This document shows positions 26,959-35,380 of a stretch of 64,000 bases of DNA, piece after piece. A model generated the notes under the pieces. That model saw only the letters and a list, made by a program, of their open reading frames with translations. It did not search any database and was not told the origin of the DNA. Source of the DNA: Tateyamaria sp947503385 (lineage in GTDB: Bacteria; Pseudomonadota; Alphaproteobacteria; Rhodobacterales; Rhodobacteraceae); contig NZ_JBNFZM010000005.1 of assembly GCF_051195235.1 (NCBI RefSeq), positions 1-64,000 on the forward strand. Direction: 5' to 3'. A program made the translations under genes and the position numbers. Positions within the stretch are counted from its first letter, which is position 1; every line of letters starts with the position of its first letter.

Positions 26959-27993
26959 TCATTGGAACCGGGGCATTACGTCGTCGATGAACCGCGACAG
27001 GGATGCACGTTTGCGTTCCGCACTCATGCCAGAATCGATCCAGAATGAGAATTCGTCATAGCCGAGGTCTTCGTACCGTTTGATCAGGTCCACGACCTCA
27101 TCCGCCGTGCCCATGGTCAAATCACGGCGCATATTGGCCGGGGCCATCATAGCGTTGCCAACCATATCTTCGGTGCTGATTTCCTCGATTAGGCCCTGAC
27201 GCACGGGCCGCTTGTTCTGGAACCACGCGCCGAAGTAGTTGTAAAACCGGCTGAATTCCTCTGCGGCGTGGTCCACATCCGCGGCGTCCGCGCCCACGTA
27301 GGTGTGGTGCAGCAACATGCATTTGGGGCGCGGTCCGTCATGGTCCGAACAGGCCGCATCAAAGCGAGCGGCGAGTGTTTCCACCTCTTCCATGCCCTGC
27401 CAGAGCGGCGTGACCTGCACGTGAAACCCGTTCTGAACCGCAAACTCAAAGCTGTTGGGATCGCGCGCCGCGATCCAGATGGGCGGACCGCCATCCTGTT
27501 TGGGCTTTGGCGCGGCGGTTGTCGCCGGAAAGTTGAAAAAGGTCCCTTCATGGGCGCAATCCCCCTCCCACAGCGGGCGGAGAAGAGGAGCCGTTTCGCG
27601 CATCCGTTGCCCCGCCTCCCACGCGTCCATGCCCGGCATGAGACGTTCGTATTCGTAGGAATAAGCGCCGCGCGCGATCCCCATCTCGAGCCGCCCGCCC
27701 GTCATCAGATCGGTCGCCGCAGCCTCTCCTGCCAGTTTGATCGGGTGCCAGAACGGCGCGACCACGGTGCCGGTCCCCAGTTTCACGTGCTTGGTGTGAT
27801 GTGCGAGATCGACAATCGACAGGAACGGGTTTGGCGCAATGGTGAACTCCATCCCGTGATGCTCGCCGGTCCAGATCGCCCGCATCCCGCCCTGATCCGC
27901 CATCTGGCACAGGCCAATGAACTCTTGGTAGAGTACATCGTGGGACTGGTCCGGTGTCAGCCTCTCCATATGGGCAAAGAGTGAAAACTCCAT
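26959..27993 (-). CDS. LLM class flavin-dependent monooxygenase (luciferase-like)
   Basis: A 344-residue TIM-barrel enzyme of the bacterial luciferase family that uses reduced FMN and oxygen. AIWTGEHHGMEFTIAPNPF and LGTGTVVAPFWHPIKLAGEAAATDLMTGGRLEMGIARG are shown as landmarks of the family core; the His pair and the R-G motif are typical of the alkane-monooxygenase/luciferase-alpha-like clade. No flavin reductase gene is next to it, so reduced flavin must come from elsewhere. It lies between the alpha/beta hydrolase (2-bp gap) and the aldehyde dehydrogenase. Substrate unknown. Confidence 0.88.
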   Translation of the reverse strand: MEFSLFAHMERLTPDQSHDVLYQEFIGLCQMADQGGMRAIWTGEHHGMEFTIAPNPFLSIVDLAHHTKHVKLGTGTVVAPFWHPIKLAGEAAATDLMTGGRLEMGIARGAYSYEYERLMPGMDAWEAGQRMRETAPLLRPLWEGDCAHEGTFFNFPATTAAPKPKQDGGPPIWIAARDPNSFEFAVQNGFHVQVTPLWQGMEEVETLAARFDAACSDHDGPRPKCMLLHHTYVGADAADVDHAAEEFSRFYNYFGAWFQNKRPVRQGLIEEISTEDMVGNAMMAPANMRRDLTMGTADEVVDLIKRYEDLGYDEFSFWIDSGMSAERKRASLSRFIDDVMPRFQ

Positions 27994-27995
27994 TC

Positions 27996-28784
27996 TCAGG
28001 CTCCTTTCGCCGGGCAGGATGCGATGAACGCACGCAAGCGGCGGTTGACATGGGCCGCGTGCGTCATGGGCAGCATATGCGCGGCCCCCGTGACGCTATC
28101 GGCGTGGGCATTTGGGGTGGCACGCGCCATCGCGTCCGACATGGCGGGCGTGGAATTGGGGTCGTCCGCGCCGGTCAGAAACAGCGCGGGCACGTGCAGG
28201 TTGCGCAAGTCCGCTGGGTCCGGACCATCCGCACGGGCAAAGACGGTGTAGGCGTCGCGGTAGCCTGCGGGATCAACCTCTTGCAGCCATGTGCGGCACG
28301 CGGTGGCCTCTGACGTGTCGGCGCCACCGAACCACCGGGCGATGGGTGCCGCGGGGTCCGCAACCGTCTTGCCGTCCAATTCACCAGCGCGCCGTCTGAC
28401 CGCCTCTGCCGCTTGGGGCGTGCGTTGGTAAATGGCGTTCATGGCCACGACACCGCGCACCAGCTCTGGATATCGCACCGCCAGATCCAATGCGATCATC
28501 GCGCCCATTGAATGACCCACCACCACCGCACAGCCTGTCAGCCCGCCTGCCAGACGGTCGGTATAGGCGCGCAAGTGCGGTGGTTGATTGAACCGTGCGG
28601 CCGTCCCGTGTCCGGGCATGTCATAGGCGTCGACCGCGTAATCTCGGCTCAGGTCGTCAATCTGCGCGCCCCACGCCTCGGCCCGCAGCCCGACACCGTG
28701 CAACAGCACGACCCGCGCGCCCGTGCCCGCCCGGATCGCGGGCAAACCAGAGGCATCAGACCGCGGCCGGGTTGTCCACGTCAT
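27996..28784 (-). CDS. Alpha/beta hydrolase
   Basis: A 262-residue enzyme with oxyanion motif LLHGVGLRAEAW, nucleophile elbow VVGHSMGAM (Ser), acid in LTGADDPNS (Asp) and His in GAAHMLPMTHAA. The start at 28784 overlaps the DUF1185 stop by 29 nt. It could hydrolyse an ester, lactone or C-C bond. Its size is also right for PcaD (3-oxoadipate enol-lactonase), which the pca cluster nearby lacks, but its position in the monooxygenase operon and weak PcaD features argue against that. Confidence 0.85.
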   Translation of the reverse strand: MTWTTRPRSDASGLPAIRAGTGARVVLLHGVGLRAEAWGAQIDDLSRDYAVDAYDMPGHGTAARFNQPPHLRAYTDRLAGGLTGCAVVVGHSMGAMIALDLAVRYPELVRGVVAMNAIYQRTPQAAEAVRRRAGELDGKTVADPAAPIARWFGGADTSEATACRTWLQEVDPAGYRDAYTVFARADGPDPADLRNLHVPALFLTGADDPNSTPAMSDAMARATPNAHADSVTGAAHMLPMTHAAHVNRRLRAFIASCPAKGA

Positions 28785-29355
28785 GGCCCAAATCCTTGAG
28801 GTCCTGATATCGGTCGCCGATGCGGTGATGCGGACGACCCGAGGTGGCCCCACCCAGCACCACGACAATCTCATCCGCGCGCGGCGCGTCAGGTATCGCG
28901 AACTGGATGGTCAGGTAATGCGACCGCCGCCCCGCATCGTTCTTGTCCATCAGCGGCACCATGATCGGCGCATTTGGGCCGCCCCGCGCGTTGGTGAAAG
29001 CGAGGTAAGACTTGGCCCCCACAGCCTCGCGGAAGTGGTTGCCGAACCGCAGCGTATGGATCAGGCCCGAGGCGTGTTCCACCTCACCATCCACACCCAC
29101 GACCGCCGCCTTGCCATAGGCCTCAATGGCCGCGCCAGAGTCTGCCAGCGCAATCATCCGCTCTGTCAGCAGCGCGCCCAGAACGGGACCATAGGCCATG
29201 ATCTCGGGCTTGAGATCGGCGACAAACCGGCCCGCCCACGGGTTCTGCACCACCGCCGCCACCGCGAACATGCGCCATGGCGGATCGGCGGGCTTGAACC
29301 CCTCGACCAGCACCTCTTCGTCATAGGTCACGATCTTGCGGATCTGTGGTGTCAT
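28756..29355 (-). CDS. Amino acid synthesis family protein (DUF1185)
   Basis: A 199-residue protein of the family annotated as amino acid synthesis (DUF1185). RKIVTYDEEVLVEGFKPADPPWR at the N-terminus and YGKAAVVGVDGEVEHASGLIHT in the middle match this family; given here as landmarks. The biochemical reaction is not known to me. It is the first gene of a four-gene minus-strand operon with an alpha/beta hydrolase, a luciferase-like monooxygenase and an aldehyde dehydrogenase, and is divergent from a LysR regulator 100 bp away. Confidence 0.8.
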   Translation of the reverse strand: MTPQIRKIVTYDEEVLVEGFKPADPPWRMFAVAAVVQNPWAGRFVADLKPEIMAYGPVLGALLTERMIALADSGAAIEAYGKAAVVGVDGEVEHASGLIHTLRFGNHFREAVGAKSYLAFTNARGGPNAPIMVPLMDKNDAGRRSHYLTIQFAIPDAPRADEIVVVLGGATSGRPHHRIGDRYQDLKDLGHDVDNPAAV

Positions 29356-29455
29356 GCGCGCTCCTCCGGCGCGCAGGATCGTTGGGGTCGGGTGCGTTGA
29401 CAAACGACGAATTTGACCGCACAGCCATAAGTAGCAGTAATGGTACGGTTGACCC

Positions 29456-30283
29456 ATGGCGCGCGCGCTCCCCCCTTTGACGTGGTTCCGGTCCTTCGAG
29501 GCGGCGGCCCGGCATCTGAACTTTACCGCCGCCGCGCAAGAGATCGGGCTGACGCAATCGGCGGTCAGCCAGCAGGTGCGGCTGCTGGAACAGCGGCTGG
29601 GGGTAAGCCTCTTTGCCCGCAAGGCGCGCGGGCTGGCGCTGACCGATGATGGCCGCAAGCTGTTGCCCAAGGTGGGCGCGTCACTGGGCCAGTTGGCCGA
29701 GGCAACCGCCGCCTTTGACACCGACCACGCCGACGATGTTCTGACCGTCGCCACCTCCGTCAGCGTCGCGCGCTGGATCATTGCACCGCACCTGTCGGCG
29801 TTCCTGGACACACATCCTGGCATCCGTGTGCGCATCCTCAGCACGATCTGGCCGGACGACTTCAAAACGCCGCTTGCGGATGTGGAAATCCGCTTTGGCT
29901 CGGCCACGCAGGTGGGGCGCGGCGCTGTGCAGCTGGGACCGGATGGACTGATCGCGGTGCGCGCGCCAGATGGGATGGACCGCCTGATCGAAACCGTCGG
30001 CACGTCCGAAAGCTGGCGCGACTGGGCCAAGGCCGCGGGGCAATCAGACCTGCCCGCCCCGTCGATGTTCGTCGATTCCTATGGCGCTGCGTTGGACCTT
30101 GCCGCCACCGGCTCGGGCACGGCGCTGGTCAGCGCATGGTTGGCGCGGGACGCCATGCGCTCGGGTCAGTTGGTGCAGAGCAATGCAACCCGGATTGACG
30201 GCACCGAAGGGTATTTCCTCGCCCGCAATGCGGACACGCCCGCCGCAACCGCCTTTGCCAAGTGGATCGAAACGCTGGGCTAA
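29456..30283 (+). CDS. LysR-type regulator (GcvA-like)
   Basis: A 275-residue DNA-binding regulator. The winged helix-turn-helix occupies residues about 5-65 (FTAAAQEIGLTQSAVSQQVRLLEQRLG), followed by a periplasmic-binding-type effector domain (DDVLTVATSVSVARWIIAPHLSAFLDTHP). The pattern LPPLTWFRSFEAAARHLNFT is typical of the GcvA subgroup. It is divergent from the DUF1185-hydrolase-monooxygenase-dehydrogenase operon, its most likely target. Its stop overlaps the convergent pcaF stop. Confidence 0.9.
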   Translation: MARALPPLTWFRSFEAAARHLNFTAAAQEIGLTQSAVSQQVRLLEQRLGVSLFARKARGLALTDDGRKLLPKVGASLGQLAEATAAFDTDHADDVLTVATSVSVARWIIAPHLSAFLDTHPGIRVRILSTIWPDDFKTPLADVEIRFGSATQVGRGAVQLGPDGLIAVRAPDGMDRLIETVGTSESWRDWAKAAGQSDLPAPSMFVDSYGAALDLAATGSGTALVSAWLARDAMRSGQLVQSNATRIDGTEGYFLARNADTPAATAFAKWIETLG

Positions 30284-31479
30284 GCCGCCTCAAGCGCAAT
30301 CGCAATCCCCTGTCCCACACCGATGCACATCGTGGCGAGCGCACGCTGGCCAGCCTTCAGGTCCAGCGCCGCACTGCCCGTGATGCGCGCGCCCGACATG
30401 CCCAGCGGATGCCCCAGCGCAATGGCGCCCCCGTTCGGGTTGACCCGCGCATCGTCATCCGCGATGCCCAATTGGCGCAACGTGGCAAGGCCCTGCGCCG
30501 CAAAGGCTTCGTTCAACTCGATCACGCTGAAATCGGCCTGCGTCAGCCCCAGCCGTGCCATCAGTTTCTGCGAGGCAGGCGCGGGCCCAATCCCCATAAT
30601 GCGTGGGGGCACACCTGCGGTAGCACCGCCCAGAACGCGCGCGATCGGGGTCAGCCCGTGAGCTCGTGCGGCTGCCGCCGACGCAACGATCAGCGCCGCC
30701 GCACCATCGTTGACGCCCGATGCGTTGCCTGCGGTGACGGTGCCATCGGCCTTGACGAAGGGCCGGAGTTTGGCGAGGTCTTCGGCGCTGGTCTGCGGGC
30801 GCGGGTGTTCGTCCGTGTCCACCACCTTGGGATCACTGCGCCGCTGTGGAATGCTGACCGGCGTGATCTCTTCTGCGAGGCGTCCCGACGCCTTCGCCTC
30901 ACCTGCCCGCACCTGTGAGCGCAAGGCAAAAGCGTCCTGATCCGAACGGTTTACGTCGAACTCTTCAGCCACGTTCTCTGCCGTTTCCGGCATCGAATCG
31001 ATGCCGTATTGCGCCTGCATCACTGGGTTCACGAACCGCCAGCCGATGGTGGTGTCATGCACCTCGTTCGCGCGGGAAAAAGCCGCCGTGGCCTTGGGCA
31101 TGACAAAGGGTGCACGGCTCATGCTTTCGACGCCGCCCGCCACCATCAGCTCCGCCTCGCCCGCCTTGATCGCCCGTGCCGCGGCAATGACCGCATCCAT
31201 GCCAGAGCCACACAGGCGGTTCATCGTCGTGCCCGGTACGCTCTCCGGGTAGCCCGCCAGCAGCGCGCACATACGCGCCACGTTTCGGTTGTCCTCGCCC
31301 GCCTGATTGGCGCAGCCAAAGATCACCTCTTCGACCGCAGCCAGATCAAGCGACGGGTTCCGCTCGGCCAGCGCACGCAGGGGGATCGCCCCGAGATCGT
31401 CGGTGCGCACGCCCGACAGGGCCCCGGCAAAGCGCCCGATCGGTGTGCGGATGTAATCGCAGATGAAAACGTCGGTCAT
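30280..31479 (-). CDS. pcaF: 3-oxoadipyl-CoA thiolase
   Basis: A 399-residue thiolase splitting beta-ketoadipyl-CoA into succinyl-CoA and acetyl-CoA. The acyl-binding Cys is in NRLCGSGMDAV, the catalytic His in GGAIALGHPLGMSGARI and the second Cys in MCIGVGQGIA. The N-terminus FICDYIRTPIGRFAGALS and ADDLGAIPL-type block (here TDDLGAIPLRAL) are characteristic of PcaF/PaaJ thiolases. It follows pcaG by 7 bp, which supports the assignment over a general acetyl-CoA acetyltransferase. Confidence 0.9.
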   Translation of the reverse strand: MTDVFICDYIRTPIGRFAGALSGVRTDDLGAIPLRALAERNPSLDLAAVEEVIFGCANQAGEDNRNVARMCALLAGYPESVPGTTMNRLCGSGMDAVIAAARAIKAGEAELMVAGGVESMSRAPFVMPKATAAFSRANEVHDTTIGWRFVNPVMQAQYGIDSMPETAENVAEEFDVNRSDQDAFALRSQVRAGEAKASGRLAEEITPVSIPQRRSDPKVVDTDEHPRPQTSAEDLAKLRPFVKADGTVTAGNASGVNDGAAALIVASAAAARAHGLTPIARVLGGATAGVPPRIMGIGPAPASQKLMARLGLTQADFSVIELNEAFAAQGLATLRQLGIADDDARVNPNGGAIALGHPLGMSGARITGSAALDLKAGQRALATMCIGVGQGIAIALEAA

Positions 31480-31486
31480 GCGTGCC

Positions 31487-32086
31487 TCAAAGGTCTAAAA
31501 ATACTGTTTCGTCAGGCCCTTGCAGGCGGATATCAAAGCGGTAAGCCCCCGGGTCCGTTGGTTGCGCCAGCAAGGTCTCGACCCGCGGGCGCTGCTCGAT
31601 CCGCGCCAGAAGGGCATCCGTGCTGTTGTCCTCGTCCGCGAAATAGATGCGCGTGGACAGGCCGATATTAATCCCGCGCGCCACGATCCAAAGCGAGATG
31701 TGTGGCGCAAAGTGCAAACCGTTGCGGCCGTGTGTGGCACCCGGCTTGACCGTGCGCAGGGTAAATGCGCCGCTGTCCGCATCCGCGGCAAAGCGGCAAA
31801 AGCCGCTCACCGCCGGGTCCGCCCCGTCCTGCCCGGGATAGACACCCGCCGCATCCGCCTGCCAACTTTCCAGCATCGCATCGCGCAAGGGCCAGCCGGT
31901 GCCGTCCAGCACCGCCCCGGTGATCGTGATCACCTCACCCTTGGCACCTTTCGCAATCGGCGAACGCCCAAGGTCCTGTGGGTACACACCCTCGACCCCG
32001 GCAAAGGTCGGGATGCAGCCGATATGGACATAAGGCCCAGCGGTCTGGCTGGGCGTTTCCACAAGCGTATCAAGCGGTTGCGCCAT
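31487..32086 (-). CDS. pcaG: Protocatechuate 3,4-dioxygenase alpha subunit
   Basis: A 199-residue subunit of the intradiol ring-cleaving enzyme. ETPSQTAGPYVHIGCIP at the N-terminus and HGRNGLHFAPHISLWIVARGI are PcaG features. The alpha chain contributes to the active-site pocket while the beta chain supplies the iron ligands. Three bases separate it from pcaH, so the two are made together. Confidence 0.93.
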   Translation of the reverse strand: MAQPLDTLVETPSQTAGPYVHIGCIPTFAGVEGVYPQDLGRSPIAKGAKGEVITITGAVLDGTGWPLRDAMLESWQADAAGVYPGQDGADPAVSGFCRFAADADSGAFTLRTVKPGATHGRNGLHFAPHISLWIVARGINIGLSTRIYFADEDNSTDALLARIEQRPRVETLLAQPTDPGAYRFDIRLQGPDETVFLDL

Positions 32087-32089
32087 GTT

Positions 32090-32812
32090 TCACATCCCCT
32101 CCGGCTTGTTCTCGAACACGCTCTGCCGTCGCCCGCGCAGCACGATGTCAAAGCGGTAAGCAAGGTAATCCATGCCGCGTGATTGCTGCATCTCAAGCGG
32201 CGCAACAAGGCGGTCCAACTGGCTGCGGTCCCGCACCGTTGCCGCAATCGGGCAGCGGTCAATCAGCGGGTCGCCCTCGAAATACATCTGGCTGATCAGG
32301 CGCTGGCCAAAGGCATGTCCAAAGACGGAAAAATGGATATGCGCGGGCCGCCAGTCATTGGCACGGTTGGGCCACGGATATGCGCCGGGCTTGATCGTCA
32401 TGAACTCGTAATGGCCCTCACCGTCCGTCAACGTCCGCCCGCAGCCGCCAAAATGCGGGTCAAGCGGGGCGAAATACGTGTCCTTCACGTGCCGGTAACG
32501 CCCTCCGGCATTGGCCTGCCAGATCTCGATCAGCGTTTCGGGCACGCCCCGCCCCGTCTCGTCCATCACGCGGCCATGGACGCGAATGCGCTCGCCCACG
32601 GCACTTTCGGCCCCTTGGGTGAAATTCACGATTAGGTTGTTGTCGTGCGGTCCAATGAGGCTGTGACCAAAGCGCGGACCAGTCTCTTCGCTGGGCGTAC
32701 TTTCCATCGACAAGAGCGGCAGCGATGGCGAGCGCGGCACGGAGGTTTTGTAGTCCGGCCACAGCGGCACCGGATGCACCTCGCGGCGGCGCGGCATCAG
32801 GGGGTCAGTCAT
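32090..32812 (-). CDS. pcaH: Protocatechuate 3,4-dioxygenase beta subunit
   Basis: A 240-residue iron-binding subunit. GRVMDETGRGVPETLIEIWQANAGGRY is the intradiol family motif and contains a ligand Tyr; NDWRPAHIHFSVFG supplies ligand His residues and the second Tyr lies in the KPGAYPW region. It opens protocatechuate to 3-carboxy-cis,cis-muconate. The start ATG at 32812 overlaps the pcaC stop by 8 nt. Confidence 0.94.
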   Translation of the reverse strand: MTDPLMPRRREVHPVPLWPDYKTSVPRSPSLPLLSMESTPSEETGPRFGHSLIGPHDNNLIVNFTQGAESAVGERIRVHGRVMDETGRGVPETLIEIWQANAGGRYRHVKDTYFAPLDPHFGGCGRTLTDGEGHYEFMTIKPGAYPWPNRANDWRPAHIHFSVFGHAFGQRLISQMYFEGDPLIDRCPIAATVRDRSQLDRLVAPLEMQQSRGMDYLAYRFDIVLRGRRQSVFENKPEGM

Positions 32813-33188
32813 CCTCGGCCTCCATCTCGGCATAGGTCTGCTTGGCCAGCTTGATAGCATGGTTGGCGCGCGGCACACCGGCGTAAATGGCGACGTGCTG
32901 GAACGCCTCCATCACGTCCGTTTTGCTGGCGCCCGTGCGTGAACAGGCCCGGATATGCATCGGAATTTCCTCGAAATTCCCCGTCGCAGCGAGCAAGGCC
33001 AGTGTCAGCATCGACCGCTCGCGCGGGCTGATCGCGTCCGAGGCCCAGACATTGCCCCACGCCCCTTCGGTGATCAGCGTCTGGAACGGGGTGTCGAGGT
33101 CACTGCGTGCCGCCTCGGCCCGGTCCACATGAGCGTCACCCAGCACCGCACGCCGCACGCGCATCCCTTCGTCATATCGGTCTGTCAT
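32805..33188 (-). CDS. pcaC: 4-carboxymuconolactone decarboxylase
   Basis: A 127-residue enzyme (ATG 33188) of the AhpD/CMD fold, converting gamma-carboxymuconolactone to beta-ketoadipate enol-lactone. WASDAISPRERSMLTLALLAA and EIPMHIRACSRTGASKTDVMEAFQHVAIYAGVPRAN are the CMD landmarks; the His in MHIRA is the conserved catalytic one. Usually a pcaB cycloisomerase would act before it; pcaB is not in this window. Confidence 0.93.
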   Translation of the reverse strand: MTDRYDEGMRVRRAVLGDAHVDRAEAARSDLDTPFQTLITEGAWGNVWASDAISPRERSMLTLALLAATGNFEEIPMHIRACSRTGASKTDVMEAFQHVAIYAGVPRANHAIKLAKQTYAEMEAEDD

Positions 33189-33222
33189 GGCGTCCTCCGA
33201 CCCCGACTGTCCCGCGCTGCGC

Positions 33223-34392
33223 TCAAAACGGCAAGCCGATATAGTTCTCGGCAAGCTCGCGCCGCGCGGTCTCGGACTGTGACAGGTGGCGCAGGGTCGC
33301 CTTGCGCATCTGCGCGGCAAAGCTGTCCTCGCCCTCGAACTGGTGCAGCATCGTTGTCATTTGCCAGCTGAACCGCATCGCCTTCCATATCCGCGTCAGC
33401 GCGCGTTCGGAATAGGCGTCAATGCCGCTCTCGTCCCCTTTTGTCAGCGCGTCGATCAAGGCCGAATGCAGATAGTAGACGTCCGACACGGCAAGGTTCA
33501 GGCCCTTGGCCCCCGTTGGTGGCACGATATGCGTCGCGTCGCCCACCAGAAACAACCGCCCCCAGCGCAAGGGTTCGTTCACAAATGACCGCAAGGGCGC
33601 GATGGATTTTTCGATGGATGGTCCCGTCTCCATGTCTGCCGCGATATCGCCCGGCAGGCAGGACCGCAACTTGCCCCAGAACCGCGCATCGCTCCAATCC
33701 TGAACGCGGTCGGTGAGCGGGACCTGCACGTAATACCGGCTGAGCGTGTCGCTGCGCATCGACGCCAAGGCAAAGCCGTTGGCGGAATTGGCGTAGATCA
33801 GTTCCTCGTGTGCGGGTTTGGTCCGGGACAGGATGCCCAGCCAGCCAAAGGGATATACCCGTTCAAAGGCGCGCCGCTTGGCCGCCGGGATGGTCTGGCG
33901 GCTGACCCCATGGAACCCGTCGCACCCCGCCACATAGGCGCAGTCGAGCCGTTTTGCGGTGCCCTTATGCGTAAATGTGACATGCGGTGCGCTGCTGTCA
34001 GCGTTATGGATCACAACGTCTGACACCTCGTGCAGGATCGGCGTGCCCATAGCGTCCTGCGCCTCGAAGAGGTCCGCAGTCACCTCCGTCTGGCCATAGA
34101 CCATCACGGGCTTGCCGGTCAGCTCCTGGAAGTTGATGTGCACCATCAGATCATCATCGGTCAGGTAGCAGCCTGAATGTGGTGTGCCCTCCTGCTCCAT
34201 CCTGTCCGCGACACCCGCGGCGCGCAGCATCTCGACTGTTCCGGCCTCAAGCACACCCGCGCGAATGCGCGCCAGCACGTGGAACCGGGTCGCCCGCTCC
34301 AGAATGACCGTCTCCACACCCGCCTTGTTCAGCATCTGCGACAGCAGCAGGCCCGAAGGGCCGCCGCCGATGATGGCCACTTGCGTCTTCAT
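33223..34392 (-). CDS. pobA: 4-hydroxybenzoate 3-monooxygenase
   Basis: A 389-residue FAD monooxygenase, standard length for PobA, hydroxylating 4-hydroxybenzoate to protocatechuate with NAD(P)H. IIGGGPSGLLLSQML is the FAD-binding motif, CDGFHGVSR the DG motif binding both FAD and NAD(P)H, and GDATHIVPPTGAKGLNLA the C-terminal FAD motif. It lies 34 bp upstream of pcaC on the same strand and overlaps the upstream amidohydrolase gene by four bases, so peripheral and ring-cleavage steps are one transcript. Confidence 0.95.
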   Translation of the reverse strand: MKTQVAIIGGGPSGLLLSQMLNKAGVETVILERATRFHVLARIRAGVLEAGTVEMLRAAGVADRMEQEGTPHSGCYLTDDDLMVHINFQELTGKPVMVYGQTEVTADLFEAQDAMGTPILHEVSDVVIHNADSSAPHVTFTHKGTAKRLDCAYVAGCDGFHGVSRQTIPAAKRRAFERVYPFGWLGILSRTKPAHEELIYANSANGFALASMRSDTLSRYYVQVPLTDRVQDWSDARFWGKLRSCLPGDIAADMETGPSIEKSIAPLRSFVNEPLRWGRLFLVGDATHIVPPTGAKGLNLAVSDVYYLHSALIDALTKGDESGIDAYSERALTRIWKAMRFSWQMTTMLHQFEGEDSFAAQMRKATLRHLSQSETARRELAENYIGLPF

Positions 34393-35276
34393 GCCGTCTC
34401 GCCCAGCAGACGCAGCGCGTTTTCCTTGAGGATCAGCGGGCGCACCTCGTCCTTGAACGGTGCATCCTCGAAATCCGCGAGCCAGCGGTCGGGCGTGATC
34501 GCAGGCCAGTCCGAGCCGAAGAGCATCTTTTTCTTCAGCAGGGAATTGGCGTAACGCACAAAAATCTCGGGGAAATACTTGGGCGACCAACCAGACATAT
34601 CATAGTAGACGTTGGGCTTGTGCTGGGCCACGGCCAGCCCTTCTTCGGTCCACGGGAAGCTGGGGTGCGCCATCACGATCCTGAGGTCGGGAAAATCAAC
34701 GGCGACATCGTCGAGGTGCATCGGGTTCGAGTATTTCAGCCGCATCCCCATGCCGCCCCGCATCCCTGACCCTACGCCGGTCTGCCCGGTGTGAAAAAGC
34801 GTGATCACGCCCTCCTCCGCGCAGGCCTCCAGCACGGTGTAGCAGGCCTCCCGGTCGTTGGGGAAAAAGCCCTGCATCGTGGGGTGGAACTTGAACCCGC
34901 GCACGCCGAACTCGCGCACCAGCCGACGCACCTCTCGCGCGCCCGCGCGGCCCTTGTGCGGGTCAACGCTGGCAAAGGGGATCAGGATATCGTCATTCTC
35001 CGCGCAGAGTTGCGCCACCTCTTCGTTGGAATACCGGCGAAAGCCGGTCTCGCGCTCTGCATCAACGGGAAAGATCACGGCGGCGATGTTGCGTTCGCGG
35101 TAATAGGCGGCGGTGTCGGTCACCGTGGGCAACATCCCCTCCGCCCCCGCCGGGTTCTTGAAATAGGCCGCCATGCCAGCCTGAAACGCGTTATAGCCAT
35201 CGTCGCGGCAGGTGTTACACGGCTCTTCGGCGTGGGTGTGAAAGTCGATCGCCTTCACCTTTGCAAAATCCACCAT
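34389..35276 (-). CDS. Amidohydrolase-family hydrolase, CouO/PhdC-like
   Basis: A 295-residue TIM-barrel hydrolase. The metal-binding HxH is IDFHTHAEE; later metal His residues fit FKFHPTMQGFF and IVMAHPSFPW, and the catalytic Asp fits MLFGSDWPAI. It is the first gene of an operon continuing into pobA (ATGA overlap) and pcaCHGF. In hydroxycinnamate catabolism of Rhodococcus and Corynebacterium an amidohydrolase of this fold hydrolyses the beta-keto acyl-CoA to the aromatic acid. With a crotonase and SDR beside it, that role is a good guess; decarboxylase activity is the main alternative. Confidence 0.75.
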   Translation of the reverse strand: MVDFAKVKAIDFHTHAEEPCNTCRDDGYNAFQAGMAAYFKNPAGAEGMLPTVTDTAAYYRERNIAAVIFPVDAERETGFRRYSNEEVAQLCAENDDILIPFASVDPHKGRAGAREVRRLVREFGVRGFKFHPTMQGFFPNDREACYTVLEACAEEGVITLFHTGQTGVGSGMRGGMGMRLKYSNPMHLDDVAVDFPDLRIVMAHPSFPWTEEGLAVAQHKPNVYYDMSGWSPKYFPEIFVRYANSLLKKKMLFGSDWPAITPDRWLADFEDAPFKDEVRPLILKENALRLLGETA

Positions 35277-35380
35277 GCCCGCCCCTCCCGTGGCCCGCCT
35301 CCAAAACCCGCTATACTTAAAAACCGATTGTTCTTACAACTTTTCTTCGACGCGCGCGGGGCTCGCAAAAGGGAAAATGC

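Noticed and set aside
27996..28784. Alpha/beta hydrolase as PcaD, which would complete the protocatechuate branch.
   Set aside because: It belongs to the DUF1185-monooxygenase operon by overlap, and the nucleophile region is not distinctive for enol-lactonases.
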